Notes: generated by a model from the letters alone, not told the origin. DNA of 64,000 nucleotides from Trebouxia sp. TZW2008 (GCA_002118135.1 BDIU01000245.1:1-64000), one strand, 5' to 3'; counted from the stretch's first letter, positions 36,070-45,974 are shown. Made by a program: numbers and translations.

Positions 36070-36610
36070 CTTGCCACAACAACAGCTCGACAATCAAGTA
36101 TGATGGCGCTGATGAGCTGCTTAGAAGTATGCCGATGCGAGAATCGTCTGCATCGACCTTGCGCGGGACATCTGCGTCGGCACTTAGCGCAAGCAAACAA
36201 AGCAATGTCGACCTTGACCGAAACGCTCGACCGACGGCAGCGTTGAAGAAGAGGATTGGTGAATTCGCGTTCAAAATTTGCTGCCTTGGCATTTAACGAT
36301 CTGCTTGACAAATGAAGCTGCAAGCGCGGATCGACTTTCATGCACTTCACAGTCGCAATGATTTTATATAACAACCGTGACCATCGCAGACGCGCCATGC
36401 TGAGGAAGAATTGTATTGTCCAGGTACGTCCCTGCAGGATGCGAGTCGCGCTCTTGGGAAGTTGTGCTTTGCATCACGTTATGTTTGCGTTGGCCTTTTC
36501 TGCGGTGATCGTGACCTCACCAGTCATGACTTAGCCTCTGACCATGTTATTGGTGCAGGTGTGACTTGCCAAGGGCTTGGGACTGCTTTGTACATCTCGA
36601 ACTGCCAACA
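36070..36610. promoter_or_regulatory. Divergent promoter region, RRP5 and Ubl-RING gene
   Basis: 540 bp separate the two divergent ATGs. On the plus strand an ATG at 36396 opens MLRKNCIVQ before a good donor (CAG|GTACGT); a CAG acceptor lies at 36558. This suggests a 5'-UTR intron, and splicing there would leave a ten-codon upstream open frame ending in TGA. The region is CpG-rich on the RRP5 side. Confidence 0.45.
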
Positions 36611-38047
36611 ATGCGTGTCTTCATCCGGGACTTTGACACAGACGACTACCTCATAACTGTTGACGTCGAGCCTTGCAACACAGTCGACTACCTGAAACGC
36701 AAAGTCGAGGAACGGATGGACCTCGTCGCTTGCGATCTGTGTTTATATCAGGGAGATTACGAGCTGGACGACGCAGAAACACTTGAAGAGTACCACATCT
36801 TCACAGACACTGAAACTGTGCTCTGGAGTCACAAGTGGTATGACTGTTGTCCAGGATGTTACTCCTGCGGCAGACACTTCTGTCATGAATGCCGCTTATA
36901 CCCTGCTGACTCACGACAGAGCCTCTGTCCTGTTTGTGGTTTTGGACCAGCGACTGATAGTGCTGAAAGTGCTGCAACAATAAACTCAGCTGAAGCTGCA
37001 AATGACAGGGACGCATATCACTTGAGATATCATGCACACTTTCCAGAGTTTGTGAATGCGCAGCACAGACCTGACACCACTACAAATAATGCTTCCCAGA
37101 ACTCCTCATCACCTTTTCTGCCTGAGGCTCATCAAGATGTTGCTGAGAACTTCCCAGTCCAGTCAGAACAACAGTCAGCATTTGAAATGTTTTGGGGTAC
37201 GACTAGAGCTCCATCACGAGCTTCTACATCACAGGATCCAGTCGCTGCTGACGATGCTGCAATAAGGAGGATGGGTATGGCAGCGCCACCACAATCTGTT
37301 ATGGCATCTCAAGGACCTGATCATCTGGCTGCTTCCAGAGACTCAGCGATGCATGAGCCGGCTGATTTCTTAGATGAGCTGTTCTCTGAGGTCGCAATGT
37401 CACCTGTACCTGGTCATTCGGCTGACACTCATGCTTCAACATCTGCTGTGAGGCCTGCTGCGTCAGTCCAAGCTCTTCCCTCATGGGAGCCTCGTCCTTC
37501 AGCTGTCAACACATTGTTTGGACGAGCAAGTTCAGCTGTACCAATGCAACCTCGTATGCCACCATATGGACCAGGACCATTGGTCGCTGCAAATGCTTCA
37601 CGTGCACCACAACCTGCGCCTGAAAGATTCAGACCTTGGGCACACACCAGCCAGGTCTCTGCCAGGAGCACTGCGACAGCATCAGCTGTGCCTGCTGCGC
37701 AAGAGGAACACCAGTCCATGCACAATCGACATCAGCAATCTGCACCTACACAGCGCACACATGCCAGTTTGACTGAAGCCATCAACAGTGTGCAAAGCAT
37801 GACCCTGAACCCTCACCAAGACTTGACAGCTGTTGTAAGCCAGCTGAATCAAGTTGCTCAGGAGTTACGCCAGTTTCACGCAGACAGCCAGTGCTGCATC
37901 TGCCTGGACGCCAATCACAATGCTCAGCTGCTGCCTTGCATGCACAACAAGTTCTGCAAGGCCTGCTTGGAGAGGCACCTGCAAAGCAACCAGTACTGCC
38001 CTGTGTGCCGTGCTGCTGTGCGTGGCATGCTCACCAACTTTGGCTGA
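36611..38047 (+). CDS. Ubiquitin-like domain plus RING-finger protein (putative E3 ligase)
   Basis: Intronless 478-residue protein. The first ATG in frame is at 36611; the open frame runs 15 codons further upstream only from a TTG. Residues 1-70 look like a ubiquitin fold (MRVFIRDFDTDDYLITVDVE, a VKRKVEER-like helix, YQGDYELDDAETLEEY). A Cys/His-rich segment follows at about 78-112 (CCPGCYSC, FCHECRLY, CPVCGF) that could bind zinc. A long Ser/Gln/Pro/Ala-rich, probably disordered, region leads to a C-terminal C3HC4 RING (CCICLD, PCMHNKFCKAC, CPVCRA) that ends twelve residues from the stop. RING proteins recruit E2 enzymes for ubiquitin transfer. Substrate is unknown. Lack of introns is unusual here and may point to retroposition. 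Confidence 0.85.
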   Translation: MRVFIRDFDTDDYLITVDVEPCNTVDYLKRKVEERMDLVACDLCLYQGDYELDDAETLEEYHIFTDTETVLWSHKWYDCCPGCYSCGRHFCHECRLYPADSRQSLCPVCGFGPATDSAESAATINSAEAANDRDAYHLRYHAHFPEFVNAQHRPDTTTNNASQNSSSPFLPEAHQDVAENFPVQSEQQSAFEMFWGTTRAPSRASTSQDPVAADDAAIRRMGMAAPPQSVMASQGPDHLAASRDSAMHEPADFLDELFSEVAMSPVPGHSADTHASTSAVRPAASVQALPSWEPRPSAVNTLFGRASSAVPMQPRMPPYGPGPLVAANASRAPQPAPERFRPWAHTSQVSARSTATASAVPAAQEEHQSMHNRHQQSAPTQRTHASLTEAINSVQSMTLNPHQDLTAVVSQLNQVAQELRQFHADSQCCICLDANHNAQLLPCMHNKFCKACLERHLQSNQYCPVCRAAVRGMLTNFG

Positions 38048-38270
38048 AGCTGGCCTAGCACCTATTGACTGCTATATGCCCATGCGTTATGGACTGTGTT
38101 CAAGACACTGACATCTGAATTAGCTCAGAACAGACACAGACATGCTGATCTTGACTCATGGCACAGACATAGACTTGACTTTGATTCAGCATGCTGCTCA
38201 GCAATTGTGCACATCCGAGTCTTAGAACGGTGACATGCGTGTAGTACTAGGTACACTCTGGTTTTGCTGC

Positions 38271-38412
38271 TTACCCGACAAGATGATGTTGTGATTGTGT
38301 ACCTGACAAGACGATGTGTTAATTGCATACCTGACAAGATGATGTTGATACTTTGTACTAGACAAGACAACGTCGTGATTGCATGCCTGATAAGACAATC
38401 TTGTGATGACAT
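38271..38412 (+). repeat. 28-bp minisatellite, five units
   Basis: Units of the form 'tacctgacaagatgatgttg' plus eight bases repeat five times with substitutions, 220 bp beyond the RING gene stop and probably near its 3' UTR. Confidence 0.9.
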
Positions 38413-38585
38413 AATTGCACAGTCACAGCCTAGGTGCTTGCCAAGCTGACAGCAAAAGCATTGCCGTAGTGCAGGCTGAGCATATCAAGCACAGACCTCT
38501 GAGGCCATATGTTGACATGCAGCAATGCACTGTCAATGCACGCTTCTTAGTATATTACGTTCTCAGGCTGGCAGCAATGCATGAG

Positions 38586-38657
38586 TGTTACAGTGCGCGT
38601 ATGGGATAAAAGCATTGCTAGCTAGATGGCGAGGTGCTGATTCCTCACACTGCCACA
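38586..38657 (-). repeat. TRIM 3' LTR (element is on the minus strand)
   Basis: 72 bp, preceded on the minus strand by the purine tract at 38658-38666 and bordered by the target duplication ATGAG at 38581-38585. Confidence 0.85.
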
Positions 38658-38828
38658 TTTCCCCCCACTAAGTACAGAGCCAGCGTAACAACTCTGCTGC
38701 GAATAGCGTCAGGTGCGCCCCCCTGCACAGGCGTCCTCAAGATTGAAATGCAGCGAAATCCCGTGCGGAAGCGATTCGAACCCACGACCCCTCACGTGAG
38801 AAGGAGTCGTGCTAGGCTCCGAAACCAT

Positions 38829-38901
38829 TGTTACAGTGCGCGTATGGGATAAAAAGCATTGCTAGCTAGATGGCGGAGTGCTAATTCCCCACACTGCTAC
38901 A
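38829..38901 (-). repeat. TRIM 5' LTR
   Basis: 73 bp, followed on the minus strand by one base and then the primer-binding-site match at 38815-38827. Bordered by ATGAG at 38902-38906. Confidence 0.85.
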
Positions 38902-38949
38902 ATGAGCTACGCATTGCTGCATGGCAGTGCAAAGCTGGTGGCTGCTCAA

Positions 38950-39435
38950 GCACGAGTTGAGACAAAGCTGCTACTGTTACAGAAGCTGCAGCCAAGGCTG
39001 CAAGTTGCCTTGTGACAGGGAGAACGCTGCAAGCAAGTCAAATGCTGCCACCACAAACCCATGCTGGCATTACCGAGGCATGGGCGCAACATAATCTGGA
39101 AAGCAAATGTTTCATCACATAAACCTCTGCAGCACTCAAACAAAGTGGCTACTTTGCTTGCTGTTTGCATGAGCAGAACACATTGTGCACAATAACAATC
39201 GTGACTGAAAGCGTTCAATACTGCAATATGCAGACTGAATGATTGCAGCTTGCAGCACAGAAGCTGCAAGTGCCTCAAAAATTGAACAGAGGCCTAAGCA
39301 TGACACCCAACACACAAAGAAAGCAGCATTTCAGGCTTGCATGTCAGCTGTCTGCTGTTTGAACGCATGTCGTCATGAGCAGCTCAAGTGTGTTTTGGAT
39401 GCCTGCCTCAGTCCTGCTGTCTGACTGTATTGACC
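38950..39435 (-). other. Probable GPX 3' UTR (SECIS expected)
   Basis: Lies 3' of the GPX stop. A TGTAA, the usual green-algal poly(A) signal, occurs on the minus strand near 38975. A selenocysteine-insertion (SECIS) hairpin should lie here. An ATGA at 39373-39376 (minus) with a GA 26 bases further on was the best start found by eye, but the stem does not pair well. Confidence 0.4.
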
Positions 39436-42400
39436 TCAACGATCGTCTGCCAGCAACTTCTCTATCAGTGGAGAGTACTCGGTTGCTGAAGACTTTGGTC
39501 CATACCTGCGATACATCAAGACATACTGTTACATTGCTGCAAAAATGAACTGTGAAGTGCTACTGAGCCTTCTGACCAGTTATATACATCAGTAAGGGTC
39601 TTTGAAACAACATGCACTGGGCATGACAAATGTATGCCAAATGCCGTGCAAAGTATGTTCAGTTGCCTTGTGATGTCAAGCTGGGTGGCTAATGTTGCGA
39701 AGACTGCTTGCTAGCACCTTCCACAGGCAAGGCTGCAAGCTTCAGTGACTGAGCTCCCAGTTACACACGAATCGCATGCAAAGCTGATTCTGGGTTGGCA
39801 AGACTACTTTGGCAAGTGCTGGACACGCTAGAAACTATGCACTGATGGTTCAGAGGCAAGATCTGTGATCTGCTACTGATCACACCACATGAGATATAAG
39901 CTCAAAGCAAAGCATTACCTGCCAAACACAGTTCCGTCCTTCCTCACAAGGAACTTGGCAAAGTTCCAAGAGATGGGACTGGTGTCCCCGCTTGCATCCT
40001 GAACGCCAGCACAAAGATGTCGACCCATCAGTCCAATCTATGCCGTCGGGCATCAAGACAGGAGCTGTTGTGAGAAGAAGCAGCCTGGGGCTCTTGAGAG
40101 CACATGGACAGCAGATTCCCCAGCTACATCCATTGCTGCTTATACCAGATACTGACTTGGTCATCATTACCATGCACAGTAACAATTGTATTGGTGGTTA
40201 GATGACAGTAGCAGCTGTGGGCTCGGGGCAAACTCCTTATGCATATTTCAACAGGGTCAAAGGTTGCCTGTTGCTTTAGCATCTGCTACATCTGCTACAT
40301 CTAAACTAGACATGATTGTAAAACCATATACATGGTTATATAGTACGTGCCTTGTTGAAAGGCTCACAGATTGTTTCTGTGGAAGGACATCTGGAAGGAA
40401 TCAAGCAGTGGAGTCACCTTGAGGAAGACGTAGACTGGCGATGACTGGGAGCCATTCACATCTATCTTGTCCATCAGCAATCCTTTGTAGCCCTTGTTCT
40501 GTGCAAATTGCTTGATAACATCATTGCTGCCAGGCTCTTGGTTCAGAAACTGATTACTGCAAGACAACAAATAGGATTAGCTCAAAGGCAGCAAATTTGG
40601 TGCAGGTATAATATCATGTTAGACCCTTGTTCTGTACAAACTGCTTGACATCAGCATGGCTGCCAGGCTCTTGGTTCAGAAACTGATTACTGCAACACAA
40701 CAGACATTCTCATTCAGCGGCAGCAGCAGACAACACAGCTGCTGTGTTGTTCTGGTTATATGGGTTGTGTCAAAACAATGCGTGCCACATTGCACTTCAA
40801 CCAAGGCATCTCAGGTTTCGCAACAGGCTGGTTAAATGCACAGTATACCCAAAAATGCTTACTGCACCATGACATCGGGCGAACAATACAACCATACAGC
40901 AGATGTAGAGCTTGATGTAACGTAAAGGATCAGGATTTCATGTAGATGAGGATTTCATTACGCCAAACACAGCCCATTTCGGATGGCAATGTAGCAAAAT
41001 GAGACATTGAAGGACTCGCTATGCTACACCTGATGCATCACTTTGTAAAGCTGAAATTGCATTGCATGAAAACACATCACATCCAAAGCAGCAGAGCAGC
41101 GCAGGCTCTCACCAGGGGAATGCAACGATAGCAAAATCCTTCCCAGCGAAGGTTTGCTGCAAGGTCGCAAAGTCCTGCATCACAAATCTTGTCTGATGTC
41201 AACTGAACCATGAGAGAAAACTGTGATCTCAGACATTACATCTGGTAAGCCCAGAGCACTAGTACATCTGGAAAGCCCAGAGCGCTATGCAGTATAAGCA
41301 ATGTGCAATGCAAAATCAGCTGTTCTGCAAAGTCGTCTGGGCGCATGCATTGTTGGCAGGATGGCAATGGTCTACTTGCAATGCAGCCAGAGAAGCGGTT
41401 TAGACGGATTGTGTAGTCAACTGTTTGGTCTGCTGAAGATGGGTGAAGCAGCACATGCACACCAAGTTGGCACATGGTCACTCAAGCATATTCTTTGCCA
41501 TAGTCAGCCAAGCATGCAAAGCACGCACAGCATGCGACACTGCAGCAGGTGAACCTTGTAATTAGCTTCTGTCCGGCCTCACTTGGACGCCACATTCACA
41601 ACCAGTACCACCTGAAAATCACAAGTGAGACAACCTCAGATAGACAGCCTCAGACTCACACAAACGCCCTTAGGCGCTTGCAGTTGATGTCACAGATCGT
41701 AGATAGTTATCCTCAGATGCCATTGTGAACGTTGTGGGCTGTCGTCATACAAACATAACATGTCAGAAGCTGGAGTCGATGTGTCCAGGCATCCTTCTTG
41801 TCTATCACCAACAGTCACATACTGCTTGAAGCTCTGTCAATATCACTATGCTGCTCTGCAGCTTGCTGCTGCATGGAATGAACAGCAATGCAGTTGCTGC
41901 AGCAGCAGCACAGCACAGTCATTGTACATGCATTGAATGCATTGCACATGAACTCGACAGCAAGGTACTTCATATGCTGGACTATGCAGCTGAATGCATA
42001 AGGCTTTGTCAGGAGGTCACCTTGCCCTCAAAATCAGCAAAGTTCACTTCATTACCATCAATGTCTTTGGCTTTTAGCTGATGGAAGTTAGTATACTGGC
42101 TTTTGGTCTCAGAAGAGTCACCCAGAAATGCCAACGGCATCTGTACATTTGGACTTGCGCTGCAAGTCGCATTTTGACTTTGCAGATTGGTCTGCGAAAA
42201 ACCGAATGAATTTAGTGTCTGCACTCTGCAAGTGGGTTTTGCTGATGCCCGGCTTCACACACATGCACTGATAGGCACTCATCCAGTGATTGAAATGAAG
42301 ATAGCATACAACATATGGCAGGTGCTCAACAAGGCTTACTTGCAAAGCGTCTTCGACTGCAAGGCTGGGACCTGTAAACATGAAGGGCTTCTCACTCAAA

Positions 42401-42687
42401 AGCTGGGAATTTGAAGGCCAGGAGTGATGCAGTACTCAGCAATGTCAGCGCTTCTAACCTGCTCCGAAAAGGCTAGCAGCCAGTAGCGTGGCCGCACTGA
42501 CCGTGGCTGCGGCGCGCTGCTGAAGTGAGGTAGGTTCGCTGGCGGACTGCAAAGCCGACGTGCACATTCCGCGACGTGTTGAGCGCTTCTGTGGCAGAGC
42601 GCGGCAGCTAGGCCGCCCGACACTGGAGGGACGCGCAGAACTGGGCAGCTGTACGGGGTGGCACGTCTTTGTGAGCCCCTGCGACAT
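39436..42687 (-). CDS. GPX: Glutathione peroxidase, selenocysteine-containing, organelle-targeted
   Basis: Eight exons in consistent phase: 42687-42459, 42371-42340, 42095-42021, 41611-41555, 41174-41113, 40556-40418, 39998-39919, 39505-39436; 247 residues. The catalytic block reads VNVASK-TGA-GRTEANYK; TGA stands at the catalytic Cys/Sec position (residue 123), so it is read as selenocysteine. Other tetrad parts are present: FPCNQF with QEPG (Gln158) and SWNFAKF (Trp209, Asn210). Like animal GPX4, it lacks the oligomerisation loop and the plant resolving Cys. The first 87 residues form an Arg/Ser-rich transit peptide followed by a hydrophobic AATLLAASLFGAGPSLA segment with an SLA-type cleavage site, suggesting the thylakoid lumen. 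The stop is also TGA. The enzyme reduces lipid and hydrogen peroxides with glutathione or thioredoxin. The start ATG is the first in frame after an upstream TGA. Confidence 0.93.
40620..40694 (-). repeat. Decayed copy of GPX exon 6 start
   Basis: Copies the 5' half of exon 6 with its acceptor, sharing 'gccaggctcttggttcagaa' with 40530-40549. Reads NQFLNQEPGSHADVKQFVQN, so it is only lightly diverged but has no donor at the matching place. Confidence 0.85.
41579..41581 (-). other. In-frame TGA, selenocysteine codon
   Basis: TGA within exon 4 of the GPX gene, flanked by NVASK and GRTEANYK and by good splice sites (CAG|GTGGTA before, AAG|GTTCAC after). It aligns with the Sec/Cys of all glutathione peroxidases. 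Confidence 0.92.
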
Positions 42688-43364
42688 GTCGAGCAACGGG
42701 TCAGCTGCTTTCGCGCAGGCACGACAGGTGCAGCATCAACTCGCTCAGTCGTGGAGGCAATCTTTCGCGACATGAGCATCAGCTCACTGCGTAGCAAAGT
42801 ACCTGCATGAGAATCGATGCCATGTTTTGGTCAAAGTTGGTCGCTTGCTGCTGCAGCAGCGCAAAGCAAAAGGAATGTCGGAAACAGCTTTGACTTTAAG
42901 ATTTGGATTCGGAGCTGGGCAATGTGGTGTGCAGAACTTGACAGAGCTCAGGAATACTCTGAAAGTCTCGGCTTTTCACGTCCGACTTGTCATTGAACCT
43001 ACAGGTCTCACTGTGCTCAGTTCATCAAGCAAAGCCTTGAAGACTTGTTTTTAATGTGCAAGGCGTGCATAACACAAATTATTGGCAGCTGCTGCAGCAT
43101 CTACACAACTTCAGCGAGAGCACGAGCCTAGCTGTCACTGTGACAGTGTGTGCGCTTCTTAGGGTCATGTCCGCAATGTCACACGTGTCAGACAATTGCA
43201 GCGCACTTCTGCCAATATTACAAACAGATAGCGCTAAGCTATAAAATAAGCTTTTGGTGCATTCCAACCAGCTGCAGAGTGACTGGACCATGCTTACATG
43301 CAATCATTACAGAAGCTTTATCGTACTCCTACTACAAGCTCTCGTCATGTTGTTCAATCAATGC
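42688..43364. other. Intergenic between GPX and PLAC8 genes
   Basis: Contains the GPX promoter and the region beyond the PLAC8 gene 3' end. An out-of-frame ATG at 42781 (MLMSRKIAST) lies upstream of the GPX start and could act as an upstream open frame. No other gene was seen. Confidence 0.4.
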
Positions 43365-43645
43365 CTAGTGCATTGCAGCTCTTGTTAGGGCTGTCCTACA
43401 TGAAATTCTCAATGCTATGTGAGCTGCTACGTTGGAACATGCAACTCACCAATCTCAGTTGCGCTTGGGGTGTTGTCGTCATTCTTTGATACTGTATCAG
43501 GTGCTGCAGTTGAGCATTCAGGTCGCCAATCTCAGTCATACTCGAGGTACTGGCATCATGTGCTGACACTATATGAGCTGCTGCATTTGAGCATTCATGC
43601 CAACTATCTCAGCTGCGTTCAGGGTGTTGGCATCATTCATTCATA
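43365..43645 (-). repeat. Decayed tandem copies of the PLAC8 gene's last codons
   Basis: Three diverged copies about 95 bp long follow the stop codon. They share 'gccaa(t/c)(c/t)atctcag', 'ttgagcattca' and 'gtgttggcatca' with the exon end at 43646-43730, which encodes NDANTPSAPEIGDLNAQVQQ. Confidence 0.85.
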
Positions 43646-45974
43646 CTATATGAGCTGCTGCACTTGAGCATTCAAATCGCCAATCTCAGGTGCACTTGGT
43701 GTGTTGGCATCATTTGCAGACACCCCAGACAAGATGGTTGTCAGTCTTTGAGGCATAGGCTCAAATCCATTTGACCTTATGTTCCCGTGACTGCTAAGCG
43801 GGTCTGCACTTCCTGCACTCTGGTCTGAAGATGTTGAGGCATAGCTTTGCCTCAAACTCGGCTCCTCAGGAGGCGGAGTGTCATGCTCAAAGTTTACTCC
43901 TTGCATTGCTTCTGATCTGTCTTGGGGGGCAGCATTGTCAGGCTGCCGCAGGGTATTTTGCTTGCCTGCAAAGTCAACATCTCATATGCTGCAATTGTCT
44001 CTCACCACATCACATGCAAAACCGGAGTCACGCCAAACAGGCAATGCATTGTGCCATGGTAACAAGCAGATTGGCAGATTGACGTGCATGGCTCTGTCAT
44101 TTGTTGTGTTGCAGTTATTTGCGACCTTGACTCAGCAAAGTGTGCTTCCAAACATAAAACCTGTGTCCCCTGCCATGCAGCACGTGCATCAAGACATGAG
44201 ATGACTGGTGACTCACCTGCCGCAGGGTGTGCTGAGTCTGCTTCTGAAGCACTTACAAGCCGGTCACATGCCACTAGCTGTGTCTCAGGCGGTGTTGTTT
44301 CTTTATTCCTCATCTGCTTGGACTTATGCTGAAGCTCTGGAGGCGGAATGTACTGCCCAACTGGTCTGCCCTGTATGCCAGGCGATCTATTAAGGGCAGA
44401 AAATCAGGAAAAGGAAAGAAGATACACAGAGAAAATGCAAACAACAGAAAAGCCTACAACCCGCATTGTCAGTCAAAGAGAATCCTTTGATGCATCAAGC
44501 TTCCTCACAGACTTGGAAGGTGAAACGCTGCAATTGTAACAATGCTGTCACTGCTTGCAAGATTGCAGTATCACAATTTTGCAGAACTGAACTTGTGAGC
44601 TGATGGGACTCACCAGGGGTGGCGACTTGCATAGCTGTGAAACACATGCAGGTGCAAAACTTGAAAGTGCCCACCACAACAGATGCCAAGCACCATTTCT
44701 ATACACAGATGCAGCAAGCATCTCTGCGCTGAGTGCTTGACAGGTTGTGGACATGAAGCAGCCAGCTGCAGGGCTCTACCCCCCACTACTTGTGGCAGGG
44801 GAGCCACTTACACACGGTTGCATCAATATCAGTACATGACTAGTGTAGCCCACACAAATCGCCCTGCCCCAACACCTTCCTCCCCCAAATCGCGCACATA
44901 AGGTGCACAACCCCTCAAATTTGGACCCCCTGTGGAGCCCTAGCCAGCTGCACTGACCGCCTCTACCATGCACCTACCAAGTTGCTCAGTAGTTTCTGGG
45001 CTGCCCGGCACAGCAAGCAAGTGCGCAGAGCATGAGCTGACCGCAAGGCACTGACAACACCTATGGGACTGGTGTACACTAACTTTACTGTAACTACTCC
45101 TTGTGACGAATCATTTGATACCCAAAAAGTCGTCCTTATATCAAATTGTTCAGAGGCGCCACTGCAGTCAGAATGCAGTGACTTGTTACCAATTGCATTG
45201 TCCTTACACCAAGAACGATCACCAGCTGCATTGTCCTTACACCAAGAACGCCCTTACAATGAGTGTTTCTTACATGGACAACACCAAGAACGCCCGATGA
45301 GTGTTTCTTACAAAGACAAGTTGCTGTACCTGCATTTCCTTGGCTTCCTGGCACCAACCACAAGGACAGCAGAAGGTGTGCACCATCCAGTCAGGAATCA
45401 AACCCTGTTCAATGTCATATTTGTGACGTATCTCAGCCCGTAGACCCCCAGCAGTGACTGCAAGCAGAAAAGCGCCTGGTTTGGTGATTTGCTACAATCT
45501 GATCAAGGCAATTGCTGGCCTGAAGCAGTAAAGTGCATACTTCAGAAGCAGTTGAATGGAAAATAACGCGCATGTTTTTCGAAGGTTGGCCAAAATGGCA
45601 TCCCCGGTTGCACACTCCTGATTGCATACAAAATGTACTACAATCTCAAGGATGGTATATGCAAAGTGTAGTTGGTTGATTGAACACATTGGGCAAAACA
45701 GATCAGACTCGTTGACTCACATGGCAGAAGACACGGGCAGCAGAAGCAGTCACAGCAGCAAGGTCCACAGCATCCTTGTTGTCTGAAAACGTGATTGTTG
45801 TCACCATAGAGCCAACAGGGGCAACACCATCCCTGCAAACCTGCGATCAGGCATCTAGTCACACTTCGCCTTTTGCTCAGGTGTTTTTAAGCCCAGCTGC
45901 TCACAGATCAAAGGGCTCTCGAACCCGGTGAAACAGTTGAACAGGCTGTATCGCCATGCGCCACTGACGGACAT
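43646..45974 (-). CDS. PLAC8-family cysteine-rich protein with long Ser/Pro tail
   Basis: Phase-consistent exons: 45974-45905 (WRYSLFNCFTGFESPLI), 45840-45721 (GWCCPCWLYGDNNHVF, then GCCGPCCCDCFCCPCLLP), 45457-45330 (GLRAEIRHKYDIEQGLIPDW, HTFCCPCGWCQEAKEMQ), 44386-44217 and 43965-43646. The first three form a complete PLAC8 domain: the aromatic-LF-x-CF start, CCPC motif, central Cys-rich hydrophobic stretch, basic RxKY helix and HxFCCPC...CQE end. The last two encode a Pro/Ser-rich tail (PPPELQHKSKQ, EHDTPPPEEPSLRQSYAST). One or two tiny exons between 44390 and 45320 are needed to bring phase 0 to phase 2 and were not resolved. PLAC8 proteins are membrane-associated and linked to metal (Cd, Zn, Ca) transport or cell-size control. 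ATG at 45974 is the first in frame; an upstream exon is possible. Confidence 0.85.
45170..45315. repeat. Short tandem repeats in PLAC8 intron
   Basis: About three units containing 'attgtccttacaccaagaac' (in part) and 'atgagtgtttctta' lie just 3' of the exon ending at 45330. Confidence 0.7.

Larger units (their letters stand above)
38586..38901 (-). mobile_element. TRIM (miniature LTR retrotransposon), complete, 316 bp
   Basis: Two direct repeats of 72 and 73 bp (38586-38657, 38829-38901) differ by about five substitutions and one indel. Read on the minus strand each starts TGT(G/A)GCAGTG and ends CTGTAACA, the TG...CA ends of LTRs. Next to the 5' LTR (minus strand), after one base, is TGGTTTCGGAGCC (38815-38827), which resembles a tRNA-Met-type primer-binding site. 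Immediately before the 3' LTR is a purine tract GGGGGGAAA (38658-38666). The element is flanked on both sides by ATGAG (38581-38585 and 38902-38906), a 5-bp target duplication. The internal 171 bp carry no coding capacity. It depends on enzymes from another element. It lies between the RING gene and the GPX 3' end. Confidence 0.88.

Noticed and set aside
38720..38830. tRNA gene on the minus strand (GGTTCGAATCG)
   Set aside because: T-arm pairing fails, there is no cloverleaf or A box at the right distance, and the sequence is inside a TRIM element. The 3' CCA-like string is the complement of its primer-binding site.
39345..39405. SECIS candidate starting with ATGA at 39373-39376
   Set aside because: The bases after ATGA and before the following TGA are not complementary, and the gap is only 26 nt. 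It is kept only as a region to test.
42396..42797. 133-codon minus-strand frame over GPX exon 1
   Set aside because: Joining this frame to exon 2 would put exon 3 out of the GPX frame. The transit-peptide frame starting at 42687 keeps phase through all eight exons.
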